Source: G963665085 sp963665085
GTDB taxonomy: Bacteria; Bacteroidota; Bacteroidia; Bacteroidales; JAAAOM01
Assembly (NCBI GenBank): GCA_963665085.2
Contig: CAXXXS010000001.1
Location: 3,224,001 to 3,288,000 of the forward strand
DNA: 64,000 nt
Direction: 5' to 3'
Each line of letters starts with the position of its first letter. Position 1 is the stretch's first letter. The notes under the pieces were generated by a model, which searched no databases, was not told where the DNA came from, and saw only the letters and a list, made by a program, of their open reading frames with translations. Positions 26,158 through 34,749 of the stretch are shown here, one piece after another. Both the position numbers and the translations under genes were made by a program.

Positions 26158-29100
26158 ATGAATGAATCTGTTTTTAATGCTTTATTAAAACTTAGTTACT
26201 TTATAATCAAACAGAATGATGTTTCTCAAGAGGCAGCATTCTTAATTTCAATAAAGGATTACCTGGCTAAATTCAATATTTATATTGAAGGGCAAGTACT
26301 ATTTAATAAATACCGAAATCAGAAAAATAGCCTTCTTCCCAATCAAAAGAAAATCCAATCTTATTATAAAGGAGAAGATATTAAGTCTCTTTGTTATCGT
26401 TTTGATAATGAGTTATTAATGCATGAAAAATTTTTTATTGCTGTTTGTTTAGTAGAATGTACATCAAAATGTGGGCTGTACACAAAAAAAACACAAGAAA
26501 TAATAAGATTACTTGTTATTTCTTGTGGAATTAATACCAGAGAGTTTACGACCATTAATAATTTTATACTTGAGAAGGATGAACAACGATTAATCCATCT
26601 TTCTGATTTATATATATCAAATTCAGAAGAAAATATTAATGATGATCTGGAAGGGGCCTGGATAGAAAAAAACAGGCCAAGTGAGATGGTTAATATCCCT
26701 AAAATTGTATGTGATACTTTGAAAGGAAAAATATTTTTCCATTATCAACAGAACCTGAATAATATTTTGTTTAAATATAAGGGGGAGGAACCACTCTATT
26801 TCAATAAAGATTTGATAAATCAGGGAGAGTTATATCTTTTTAAGAATAAGGATAAATTACTTTTCGATAATAAAGTTATTATTGACTATAAGGAACTATC
26901 TAATATTATTCTAAACCAGGGGACAAAAAAAGCAATTGTATTTACAGGTAAATCAATAGAATATAATTCTAAAAGACAATTTAATACGTTAAAGAGTTTT
27001 ACTTTCTCAGCGAAGAGTGGAAGTTTAGTGGGGATACTGGGCGGGAAAAATTCAGAAAAACAGGTGCTTACAAAACTCCTTGTTGGAGAGTTGGCCCCAG
27101 ATAAAGGAAATATTTTAATAAATGGTTACGACATAACACAAAACGCTTTTAAGATCCAGGGGTTAATAGGATATGTTCCCTCTGAAAACAGGCTCAGATC
27201 GGGTCTCACCATTTATGAAAATTATTATTTTATAGCGAAATTATATTTTAGGAATCTATCCGACAGAAGAATTAAGGAGCTTATCCTTAGGGTGTTTAAT
27301 GAGCTTGGATTACAAAATATTATCTCTGTTGTATGGAATAAGCAAACGAAAGAAAATTTAAGCGAACTACAACAAAGGCTTATATGTCTTGGACTGGAAA
27401 TAATTAAAGATCCTGCTGTATTAGTCCTGGAAGAGATATTCGATGATTTAACCCCAATTGAAACACAATCATTAATTGGTGTTTTGAGGGAGCAGGCAAT
27501 GAAAGGGAAATTAATAATTGCCAGTTCTACACCACCACTTCTTTTTAATGTCAAAGAATTTGATAGTGTTTGGCTTTTTGACAGGGAAGGTTATCCAATC
27601 TACAATGGAAAGCCAGATGCTCTTCATTCTTATTTCTGCTCTCAAGCAAAAATAACGAAAGAGGACTCTGCAATAGTTACAAGTCAAGAAATATGGCAGA
27701 TAATTAATCGAAAGGAAATAGAACCAGGCAGAGAATATACAAACAAGAGAGAAATATCACCCAAAGGGTGGTTTGAGCTTTACAATCAGAAAATTGCCCC
27801 GAAAATTAAAATACATGGGTTTAGAAATGTATTGCCTCAAACTAAGGTGAGGTTACAAGACTTAGATAAACAATTAGTTGTTTTTCTAAAAAGAGATTTA
27901 ATCGCTTTTTTTAGGCAACCTCCATTATTTCTGAGATATTTTTTAGTATTTGTTGCTGTTGCTATATTAACGGGGTTGTTTTGCAGGCATAGTAGTTTTG
28001 GGTCTTACTCGTTCGGTAAAAATGAGAATTTGTCATTCTTTTATTTTTTGAATACAATAAATTCTCTTGTTTTTGGTATTTGGATTGGCGTTGAAGCAAT
28101 AAAAAGGGAAGGGGCATTCTATTGGTTAAATAAACTATATAAACTTAGTTCTATCAGTTATTTTAGTTCTAAAATTAGTTTGCACTGTTTGTTGTTAGCT
28201 GTATTATTCTCTTTTTATACTTTTATCACATATGCTATAATTGGACATTTGTCTTTAGCGGTAAAACACTCTTTTGTTTACTTGTTAATCGGTGTTGCAG
28301 GAAGTACTGTAGGATATAATATTTCAATTTACACAAAAAGTATTCGTAATGTATATTTATTGGCTATTGTTTTAATTTCTTTTCAAATTATATTTAGTGG
28401 GCAGATTGTACCTTTTGAGAAATTTCCCATTGGATTACAAGGAGAAAAAAATGTACCTGTTATTGCCGATTTGTCATTAATTAAATGGGGACATGAGGCT
28501 TTGGTCGTTGATCAGGCTGTTGAAAATAAATATACTCGCATATTCTTTAATGAAGAAAAATTTTTGGGACTATCTAAACTTTACAATGAGATTATTTTAC
28601 CTGAATTGCAAAACAAAGTGAATAACTGTTTCTATTTGCAAAATGAAAAGGAAGACGATTCAGGGCTAAGAAAAAATCTTGATTTTATAAAAGAGGAAAT
28701 AGAGAAAATGCCCCAAAATTTTGATGTGTTTCCATTTGAATTTGTTTCTTCTTTAAATGTTGAAGATTTTAATGAAGGAATAGGCATGGAGTGTATAAAC
28801 TATATCAATTATATTCAATATTATCTTTTTGAAGAAACGGATAATAAAATAGCTGTAGTAAAGATTAAAACCGATTCCATCTCAATGTCTGGCGATTCTC
28901 TTTTAAAGGAGAAATATTATAATGAATCAATTCATAAGATTGTTACAAAAGTAGATAACCCGGATGAAATAGAATTTAATCATAATATGGAAGGAGTGCC
29001 GGCAATCTATCCAATCTATATATCACCAAATTCAAATATAGGCCGTTCGCATCTTTATGCTTCCCATAAGTTATTTAACGGGCATTATATAAAAACATTC

Positions 29101-29214
29101 TGGTTTAACGTACTTGTAATCTGGTTAGCTATTGGAATGGCATATATTTTTCTTATCACTGAATTTATACATTATACCCGTAATATTTTAAATAAATACT
29201 TCAAAAACAGGTAA
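26158..29214 (+). CDS. ABC transporter fusion protein with degenerate ATPase motifs
   Basis: Large protein of 1018 residues. Residues 1-150 are helical and TerB-like, about 150-260 is a linker, about 260-490 is an ABC ATPase domain, and the rest is an ABC-2-type membrane domain with about six helices (first group near 590-750, last helix near 995). The family occurs in Bacteroidota as an exporter half. The ATPase motifs are unusual. The P-loop region reads GILGGKNSEKQ (292-302): Lys301 is present but Ser/Thr is replaced by Gln. Walker B ends LVLEE (Glu425 for Asp). The signature reads LSELQQR. A large soluble loop (about 780-960) lies between the helices. Substrate unknown. Confidence 0.85.
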   Translation: MNESVFNALLKLSYFIIKQNDVSQEAAFLISIKDYLAKFNIYIEGQVLFNKYRNQKNSLLPNQKKIQSYYKGEDIKSLCYRFDNELLMHEKFFIAVCLVECTSKCGLYTKKTQEIIRLLVISCGINTREFTTINNFILEKDEQRLIHLSDLYISNSEENINDDLEGAWIEKNRPSEMVNIPKIVCDTLKGKIFFHYQQNLNNILFKYKGEEPLYFNKDLINQGELYLFKNKDKLLFDNKVIIDYKELSNIILNQGTKKAIVFTGKSIEYNSKRQFNTLKSFTFSAKSGSLVGILGGKNSEKQVLTKLLVGELAPDKGNILINGYDITQNAFKIQGLIGYVPSENRLRSGLTIYENYYFIAKLYFRNLSDRRIKELILRVFNELGLQNIISVVWNKQTKENLSELQQRLICLGLEIIKDPAVLVLEEIFDDLTPIETQSLIGVLREQAMKGKLIIASSTPPLLFNVKEFDSVWLFDREGYPIYNGKPDALHSYFCSQAKITKEDSAIVTSQEIWQIINRKEIEPGREYTNKREISPKGWFELYNQKIAPKIKIHGFRNVLPQTKVRLQDLDKQLVVFLKRDLIAFFRQPPLFLRYFLVFVAVAILTGLFCRHSSFGSYSFGKNENLSFFYFLNTINSLVFGIWIGVEAIKREGAFYWLNKLYKLSSISYFSSKISLHCLLLAVLFSFYTFITYAIIGHLSLAVKHSFVYLLIGVAGSTVGYNISIYTKSIRNVYLLAIVLISFQIIFSGQIVPFEKFPIGLQGEKNVPVIADLSLIKWGHEALVVDQAVENKYTRIFFNEEKFLGLSKLYNEIILPELQNKVNNCFYLQNEKEDDSGLRKNLDFIKEEIEKMPQNFDVFPFEFVSSLNVEDFNEGIGMECINYINYIQYYLFEETDNKIAVVKIKTDSISMSGDSLLKEKYYNESIHKIVTKVDNPDEIEFNHNMEGVPAIYPIYISPNSNIGRSHLYASHKLFNGHYIKTFWFNVLVIWLAIGMAYIFLITEFIHYTRNILNKYFKNR

Positions 29215-29316
29215 GAGCAATTCTAATTTCTTTTTTTGAATTTCTGTATATAAAACTGTTGGGTTTACACTGGCAAATTTTATATTTTTATCTACTTAAT
29301 CAACTGTCTAAACCTA

Positions 29317-30483
29317 ATGGATAAAAAAGAAGCCAAAAAGAGATTGGCTAAGTTATTTAAGGAGTATGAATTCCTTATAAATCAACCGAACAAGATTGTT
29401 AAGAAAAACTATAATGGTATCTATTATAAATATAAATACCCGATTTTAACAGCTGATCATACACCTGTTTATTGGAGATTTGATTTAAATCCCAAGAAAA
29501 ATCCGTTTTTAATGGAGCGTTTAGGGATAAGTAGGACATCTAATCCAAGTGCTGCTTTATTAAATGATAAATATTTCTTAGTTGTTCAGGTTGAAGGATA
29601 TGACGGGAAATCTTTTTTTTCGGTTGCAGAGAGCCCTAATGGTTTTGAGAAATGGCGATTTTGGGATTATCCGGTAACGATTCCGGTTAATAATATATCC
29701 GAAACAAACGTTTCTGATATTCGATTGACTCAGCACGAGGACGGATGGATTTATGGACTTTTTTCTGCAGAAAGAATAGATAAAGAAAAGGATTCTAACG
29801 TTGATTTAATTTCCGGTATTGTCCGAACAAAAGATTTAAAAAATTGGGAGCGACTCTCAGATATTGAAACCTCAATACCACAAAATAAATTTGTTTTACA
29901 TCCGGAATTTATTGAGGGTAAGTATGCTTTTTATTCTCAATCAAAAGAAAAGCAAGAGATAATTTGGTCGTTTGTTGATAGTATAGAAAATACAAAGATC
30001 ATTGAGGGAGAAGAAATGGTAAATGAAAACAATTCTTATTCAACCAATGTATTAATTAAAGAACAAGGGACGGCTCCTATTAAAACTAAAAAAGGTTGGT
30101 TGCATTTGATTTACGCAACAGTAAAAGATGTTTCCGGGGTAAAAAATGTTATTTATATTTATTTAACTGCATTGGAGTCACCAACTAAAGTTATAGCAAA
30201 ACCATCAGGTTATTTTATGATGCCAGGGTATGAAGAACAAATAGAACATGAATTAAAAGGATTATTCGTTGGAGGGTGGATTAAAAATAACAATGATGAG
30301 GTTTTTATTTATTATACCATATCTGGTAATAATGTCTATGTAGCAACATCAACTATAGAGCAGCTTCTGGATTATGTATTAAATACGCCCGAAGGTGCAT
30401 CTACATCTTCGGAGTCCATTCAAAAAAGAAACGAATTAATAAGCAAGAACCTTGAGCTCATAAGGAAGAAAATTATAAATTAA
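29317..30483 (+). CDS. GH130 family protein, mannosylglucose phosphorylase-like
   Basis: Cytoplasmic protein of 388 residues closely following the GH130 subfamily 1 pattern. Landmarks are FDLNPKKNPFLMERLGI, ESPNGFEKWRFWDYPVT, NVSDIRLTQHEDGWIYGLF (with the proposed general-acid Asp), RTKDLKNWERL, VLHPEFIEGKYAFY and the end VATSTIEQLLDYVLNTPEG. The reference enzyme converts 4-O-beta-mannosyl-glucose plus phosphate to mannose 1-phosphate and glucose. This copy is diverged: the usual LAHGVR segment reads LIYATV, and the loop after the HPEF motif is shorter. Phosphorolysis may be altered or lost. A beta-mannosidase lies 22 kb away, not in the same operon. Confidence 0.85.
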   Translation: MDKKEAKKRLAKLFKEYEFLINQPNKIVKKNYNGIYYKYKYPILTADHTPVYWRFDLNPKKNPFLMERLGISRTSNPSAALLNDKYFLVVQVEGYDGKSFFSVAESPNGFEKWRFWDYPVTIPVNNISETNVSDIRLTQHEDGWIYGLFSAERIDKEKDSNVDLISGIVRTKDLKNWERLSDIETSIPQNKFVLHPEFIEGKYAFYSQSKEKQEIIWSFVDSIENTKIIEGEEMVNENNSYSTNVLIKEQGTAPIKTKKGWLHLIYATVKDVSGVKNVIYIYLTALESPTKVIAKPSGYFMMPGYEEQIEHELKGLFVGGWIKNNNDEVFIYYTISGNNVYVATSTIEQLLDYVLNTPEGASTSSESIQKRNELISKNLELIRKKIIN

Positions 30484-30491
30484 AAAATGTT

Positions 30492-30661
30492 ATGAGAACA
30501 AAATACCGGCCTAAATTAAAATTACCTCGTTCTTTTATTGAAGTTTACATTGATATCTTATTATTATGAAATTTCCTTATTTGTTTAATTATCCGGTTAA
30601 AATAATCGAAGATAATGCCGAAATTCAATATAGAATTGCAAGAATTATTTGGCATTTTTAA
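30492..30661 (+). pseudogene. Relic of a DUF1648-type membrane protein
   Basis: Two short frames remain. The first starts at ATG 30492 (KYRPKLKLPRSFIEVYIDIL) and stops at 30569. The second, 30566-30661 in another frame, reads FPYLFNYPVKIIEDNAEIQY and ends WHF. These resemble the very N-terminus and the C-terminus of DUF1648 proteins (the NYPVKIT-ENAExQY tail is distinctive), with the transmembrane middle missing. It follows the GH130 gene by eight bases. The similarity is from memory and needs a search. Confidence 0.5.
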
Positions 30662-30697
30662 AACTAACCTTATTGATAATTTTTTAAAAGGCTTGAG

Positions 30698-31459
30698 TTA
30701 TTTTTTAGAACATACTAAAACAAATTCATTAGAGAAACTGTTTAATGGAGTTTCATCATAGTCGCCATAAAACCGGTCTAATTTAAGTTCAGATTTTTCA
30801 ATAAGGTATTCAATTTCATGCCTGAAGAAATATTTCAGTTTGGTGACCCAAAATTCTTGTTTCGTCTGGTTACCTTCATCCCATTCAAGTGTGAAATACA
30901 TGTCATTGATTTGCTCAATCAAGTCTGTTTTCATTGAGACAAGTCTTTTAAGTTTCTTTCCGGGTTCGTACTCGCCAATAAAATCAACATCGTTATCCCG
31001 GCCTTCAGCCATCATTTTTAAGTTAGGAACATATGCATCAAAAATAAATGTTCCATTATCAGAAAGATGTTTTGCCACGTTATTTAAAGCAATTAGCTGT
31101 TCTTTGTTATTTAGGATGTGCATAAATACCCTGAAAGGGGCAATTATCAAATCAAATTTAAAATTAAAAGAAAAGGTTCGCATGTCTTGTAAACTTAAAC
31201 GTGTTTGTTCTTTTTTAGGAACCTTTGTTTTACAAATATCCAACATTGCCGGACTGATATCAATTCCGTAGATATCTTTGTTTTTATTTAGGGATTCAAC
31301 AAAAAATCGTCCGGTACCAACTCCTATTTCAAGAATTTTACCCGTACACTCATTTATTTTTTCTGAAAAAAAGTTGTGATCTGTTGTGTCCCTCAGCTGA
31401 TTGTAAATGGTATCATAAAAGCGGGCGAAAAAATCAGGATATTTATTTATTTCTTGCAT
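30698..31459 (-). CDS. Class I SAM-dependent methyltransferase
   Basis: Soluble protein of 253 residues with the class I fold. Motif I is ILEIGVGTGRFFVES (about residues 36-50), the acidic loop is IYGIDISPAMLDICK, motif II is FDLIIAPFRVFMHI and a later strand is GTFIFDAYVPNL. This is the Methyltransf_25-type small-molecule or ubiquinone-like group; the acceptor cannot be named. It is monocistronic and transcribed opposite to both neighbours, so it is not obviously part of the ATP-grasp cluster that begins 224 bases away. Confidence 0.85.
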   Translation of the reverse strand: MQEINKYPDFFARFYDTIYNQLRDTTDHNFFSEKINECTGKILEIGVGTGRFFVESLNKNKDIYGIDISPAMLDICKTKVPKKEQTRLSLQDMRTFSFNFKFDLIIAPFRVFMHILNNKEQLIALNNVAKHLSDNGTFIFDAYVPNLKMMAEGRDNDVDFIGEYEPGKKLKRLVSMKTDLIEQINDMYFTLEWDEGNQTKQEFWVTKLKYFFRHEIEYLIEKSELKLDRFYGDYDETPLNSFSNEFVLVCSKK

Positions 31460-31682
31460 TGATTTGAATACTTATCGGTTTCTATTTTTCTTGTGCATTC
31501 TCTGCTGTTCCATTATATATGTCAATCACTCAAAGATAACCTGATTAAAACACAATTACAATGCAACCATCAAGAGTGGGTTGAAATATTTTTTCAGTTG
31601 CGAAAAAATAAAAAAAATGCAAATTATCATGATTTAAAATTGAATTTAAAGATTAATTTCGTTCGAGTTTTTAAAATAGAAG

Positions 31683-32711
31683 ATGAACATATGTTTTATC
31701 ATGTATCCTTGGGATTCTATAAATCCTGAGGAGGATTCGAGTATCAGACTTATTCATGAGGCTTGTTCTCGAGGACATAATACTGGGATAATCTATCCCA
31801 ATAACCTTACAATTAGAGAAAGCACAACATATGGTTTTGTGCGAATGATAATTCGAAAGGAAAGGACTACATCCAATATAACGCAGTTTTATAAGAAAAC
31901 AGAGTTTAAAGAACAATTACTCCCATTATCTGGTTTCGATGCAATTTTTGTGCGAACAAATCCTCCATTGGATCCGATTATGCTTAATTTCTTAGATTCT
32001 GTGCGTGATGATGCCTTCATTGTTAATGATATTGACGGGCTTCGTAAAGCAAATAACAAATTATATCCGGCAGCATTTTACGATCCAAATAATGAGATAA
32101 TACCCATAACTCACGTTTCAAAAAATAAAGAGTTTTTAAAACGTGCCATAAAAGAATCAGCTAAGGATAAAATGATTTTAAAACCGTTGGATGGTTTTGG
32201 TGGGAGTGGGGTTATTGTTTTGGAGAGAGGTGCTCAAAAAAACATCAATTCCCTTCTTGACTTTTATATCTCAGGAAAGTCGGATAGCAACTATGTTATC
32301 TTACAGGAATATATAGATGGTGCCGATAATGGGGATGTAAGGGTTATTATGCTCAATGGAGAAGCTATTGGCGCATACAAACGTGTACCTGCTGCAGATG
32401 AGGTGAGGGCAAATATTAAAGCAGGCGGAAATGCGGTAAAGCATGTGTTAACCAAGGAGGAAAAGAATATCTGTAAAAAAATAGGGCCTAAACTAAGGGC
32501 AGATGGGTTGTATTTTGTGGGCATTGATATTATTTCCAATAAACTCATCGAGATAAATGTATGCAGCCCGGGGGGGATAACAAGAATAAACCGTTTTAAC
32601 AAAGTAAAACTGCAAAAACAAGTTATTGATTTTATAGAATCAGTTGTTAATACCAAAGAATTTGCAATAGACCGTAAACGTAATATGCGTAGTATGATCG
32701 AGAATGGATAA
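31683..32711 (+). CDS. ATP-grasp ligase, glutathione synthetase-like
   Basis: Protein of 342 residues of the prokaryotic glutathione synthase (GshB/RimK) type. N-terminal landmarks are FDAIFVRTNPPLDP and DIDGLRKANNKLY. The ATP-grasp part has MILKPLDGFGGSGVIVLERG (P-loop-like glycine loop), YVILQEYIDGADNGDVRVI and LIEINVCSPGGITRIN (metal ligands Glu and Asn). It would join a carboxylate to an amine using ATP, classically gamma-glutamylcysteine plus glycine. No gshA is visible, so the real substrate may be different. The stop overlaps the next start by eight bases. First gene of a three-gene cluster. Confidence 0.88.
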   Translation: MNICFIMYPWDSINPEEDSSIRLIHEACSRGHNTGIIYPNNLTIRESTTYGFVRMIIRKERTTSNITQFYKKTEFKEQLLPLSGFDAIFVRTNPPLDPIMLNFLDSVRDDAFIVNDIDGLRKANNKLYPAAFYDPNNEIIPITHVSKNKEFLKRAIKESAKDKMILKPLDGFGGSGVIVLERGAQKNINSLLDFYISGKSDSNYVILQEYIDGADNGDVRVIMLNGEAIGAYKRVPAADEVRANIKAGGNAVKHVLTKEEKNICKKIGPKLRADGLYFVGIDIISNKLIEINVCSPGGITRINRFNKVKLQKQVIDFIESVVNTKEFAIDRKRNMRSMIENG

Positions 32712-34695
32712 GTTCACCATTGAGGAGATTGTTCGAAAAATTGAACAAGGCACCACATTTGAAGCCACTCCTCCAGATGATTCGTTTCGAATTAAAATAG
32801 ATGATTATATACCATTTGTTTGTGCTGCAATTCATAATGGGCATCAGTTTCGGGAGGAATTACAGGAGAATTGTCTGCTTGATGATTTTGAACGATGGTA
32901 TGAAGAAGATCCGGAAACGGTTTCATTTATTCGATCGTTTCCAATCGTTGTCGAAGGGATTGATTCAAGATACGAATATGATTTAAATCGTCCACCAGAA
33001 GAGGCAATCTATGATGTAGCCTGGGGAAAGAAGGTTTGGGAAACACCTTTAACAGAAGAACAGAAAAAAAATAGTTCTGTAAAACATGAAGGGTTCTATA
33101 AGGTTGTTAATGCCTTAATTGCCAGGGTTGAACACCTTTTTGGTTCTTGTATTGTTTTTGATATTCATTCCTATAATTACAAGAGATATAATCGTTACCT
33201 ACCGTTGTTTAATCTTGGTGTAGATAAAGTTGATCAAGAAAGATTTAATCCGATTATAAAGCATTGGTTTAAAGAATTAGAAAAGATTGTATTGCCCGAT
33301 ATAGTAAATACAGTTGCTATCAATGATATTTTTTATGGGCATGGATATTTTCTTACTTATATAACAGGGAATTTTTCTAATACTCTTGTTCTGGCAACAG
33401 AGATAAAAAAGGTGTATTGCGATGAGGAAAACAGGGAGAATTATCCATTGGTTATCTCGCTGCTTACTCAAGGGTTAAAAAAAGCAATTTTAAATACATC
33501 TACTTATTTCTCTAGAAAGCACACACGATTAACCCTGAAACGTAAGGAACGACTTCTTTCTTCGGAACTGGACAAGAATATTGAAGTATTAGATAAACAA
33601 CTTTTTAATCTCGTTAAGAATTTTGAGATTTTAAATTTTATTAATCCAATCAACCTTGAAGTTGAGAAAAAAAGATTTTTTAAATCAAGATTTACAACAA
33701 ATCCAAAATTCAGGTACAGGCAGCTTGTTATTGAGCCTTTTGATTTTAAACGTAAATTATACCAGGTTCCGGTTGAAAATATAAAAGACATTAATCTACA
33801 GGTTTTATACAAAGATGTGATTAACGCATACGCTGATAAGGCTGATATGCTAACAACAATCGGAAAAACAAAATTTGTATATAATTCGCTGCGGTATTTT
33901 GGGGAGCCTTCAGAAAGAGATCTGGGAAACGCTAATTTTTTGCTTCATTGCCCCGATTTGGAATATGAAAAAGATAATTCATTCACTGTATATGATGCTA
34001 AAGATCTTTTTGAAAAAGTCATTGCTGAATATGGTTTTGAAGCTAAAGTCGATATATCAAAAAATATCGTTTCAAAAGTATTGGTTTTAAACAGTAAAAA
34101 GCTGATCAGGCTCCGTGCTGACGCTACGTTTACAAAAAGAAGTTTGTTTGCCTTGGCAAATCATGAGATTGGTGTGCACATGGTAACTACCATCAATAGC
34201 AGGCATCAACCTTTAAATGTACTTAGAATAGGACTTCCGGTAAATACCCTAACCCAGGAAGGAATGGCCATTCTTAGCGAATATTTATCTGATAACATTA
34301 CGGTATTCCGATTAAAAGAATTGGCGTTGCGTGTCATCACTGTCAAGAACATGTTAAACGGGATGGAGTTTAAGCAGGCTTTTGAATTTTTAATGGATAC
34401 CAAACTCCTGAACGAAGATGCTGCTTTTTACATGACAACACGCGTTTTTAGGGGTGGTGGGTTTACAAAAGATTTTTTATACCTGAAAGGGTTTCGATAT
34501 ATCCTTAATTATTACATGGAAGGAAATCCCCTTGAAAATTTATTAATAGGAAAAACATCCCTAGGTTATATCTCAACGTTGAATGAGTTGGTAGAAAGAA
34601 AACTGTTGTTTCCGCCAAAGTTCAAAACACAGGCATTTGTCCGCCCAGGAAATATAAATCCCATCATGAAATACCTGATTACTTCAATTCGTTGA
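32704..34695 (+). CDS. N-formylglutamate amidohydrolase-like / DUF1704 (QEGLA) fusion
   Basis: Two-domain protein of 663 residues. About 1-260 resembles N-formylglutamate amidohydrolases (FVCAAIHNGHQF, EGIDSRYEYDLNR and IVFDIHSYNYKRY, which supply the expected metal His and Glu residues). About 290-650 is DUF1704, a gluzincin-type metallopeptidase family named for its QEGLA motif. Here the zinc site is NHEIGVHM (His487) and the motif is TQEGMAILSEYL. DUF1704 relatives in animals are tyrosine carboxypeptidases acting on tubulin. The combination suggests release of an acyl or amino-acid group from a small peptide. Overlaps the ATP-grasp gene upstream by eight bases. Confidence 0.85.
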   Translation: MDKFTIEEIVRKIEQGTTFEATPPDDSFRIKIDDYIPFVCAAIHNGHQFREELQENCLLDDFERWYEEDPETVSFIRSFPIVVEGIDSRYEYDLNRPPEEAIYDVAWGKKVWETPLTEEQKKNSSVKHEGFYKVVNALIARVEHLFGSCIVFDIHSYNYKRYNRYLPLFNLGVDKVDQERFNPIIKHWFKELEKIVLPDIVNTVAINDIFYGHGYFLTYITGNFSNTLVLATEIKKVYCDEENRENYPLVISLLTQGLKKAILNTSTYFSRKHTRLTLKRKERLLSSELDKNIEVLDKQLFNLVKNFEILNFINPINLEVEKKRFFKSRFTTNPKFRYRQLVIEPFDFKRKLYQVPVENIKDINLQVLYKDVINAYADKADMLTTIGKTKFVYNSLRYFGEPSERDLGNANFLLHCPDLEYEKDNSFTVYDAKDLFEKVIAEYGFEAKVDISKNIVSKVLVLNSKKLIRLRADATFTKRSLFALANHEIGVHMVTTINSRHQPLNVLRIGLPVNTLTQEGMAILSEYLSDNITVFRLKELALRVITVKNMLNGMEFKQAFEFLMDTKLLNEDAAFYMTTRVFRGGGFTKDFLYLKGFRYILNYYMEGNPLENLLIGKTSLGYISTLNELVERKLLFPPKFKTQAFVRPGNINPIMKYLITSIR

Positions 34696-34749
34696 TTTAA
34701 AAACATTCTCACCCAAATTTGTTAGTTTGTATAGTAAAGTATAAGAGCT

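Noticed and set aside
31493..31729. 78-codon frame upstream of the ATP-grasp gene
   Set aside because: Overlaps the start of a well-supported gene in another frame and has no family features.
31683..32711. Straight assignment as gshB
   Set aside because: The fold fits, but there is no gshA nearby and the gene is embedded with peptidase/amidase genes, so the gene symbol was withheld.
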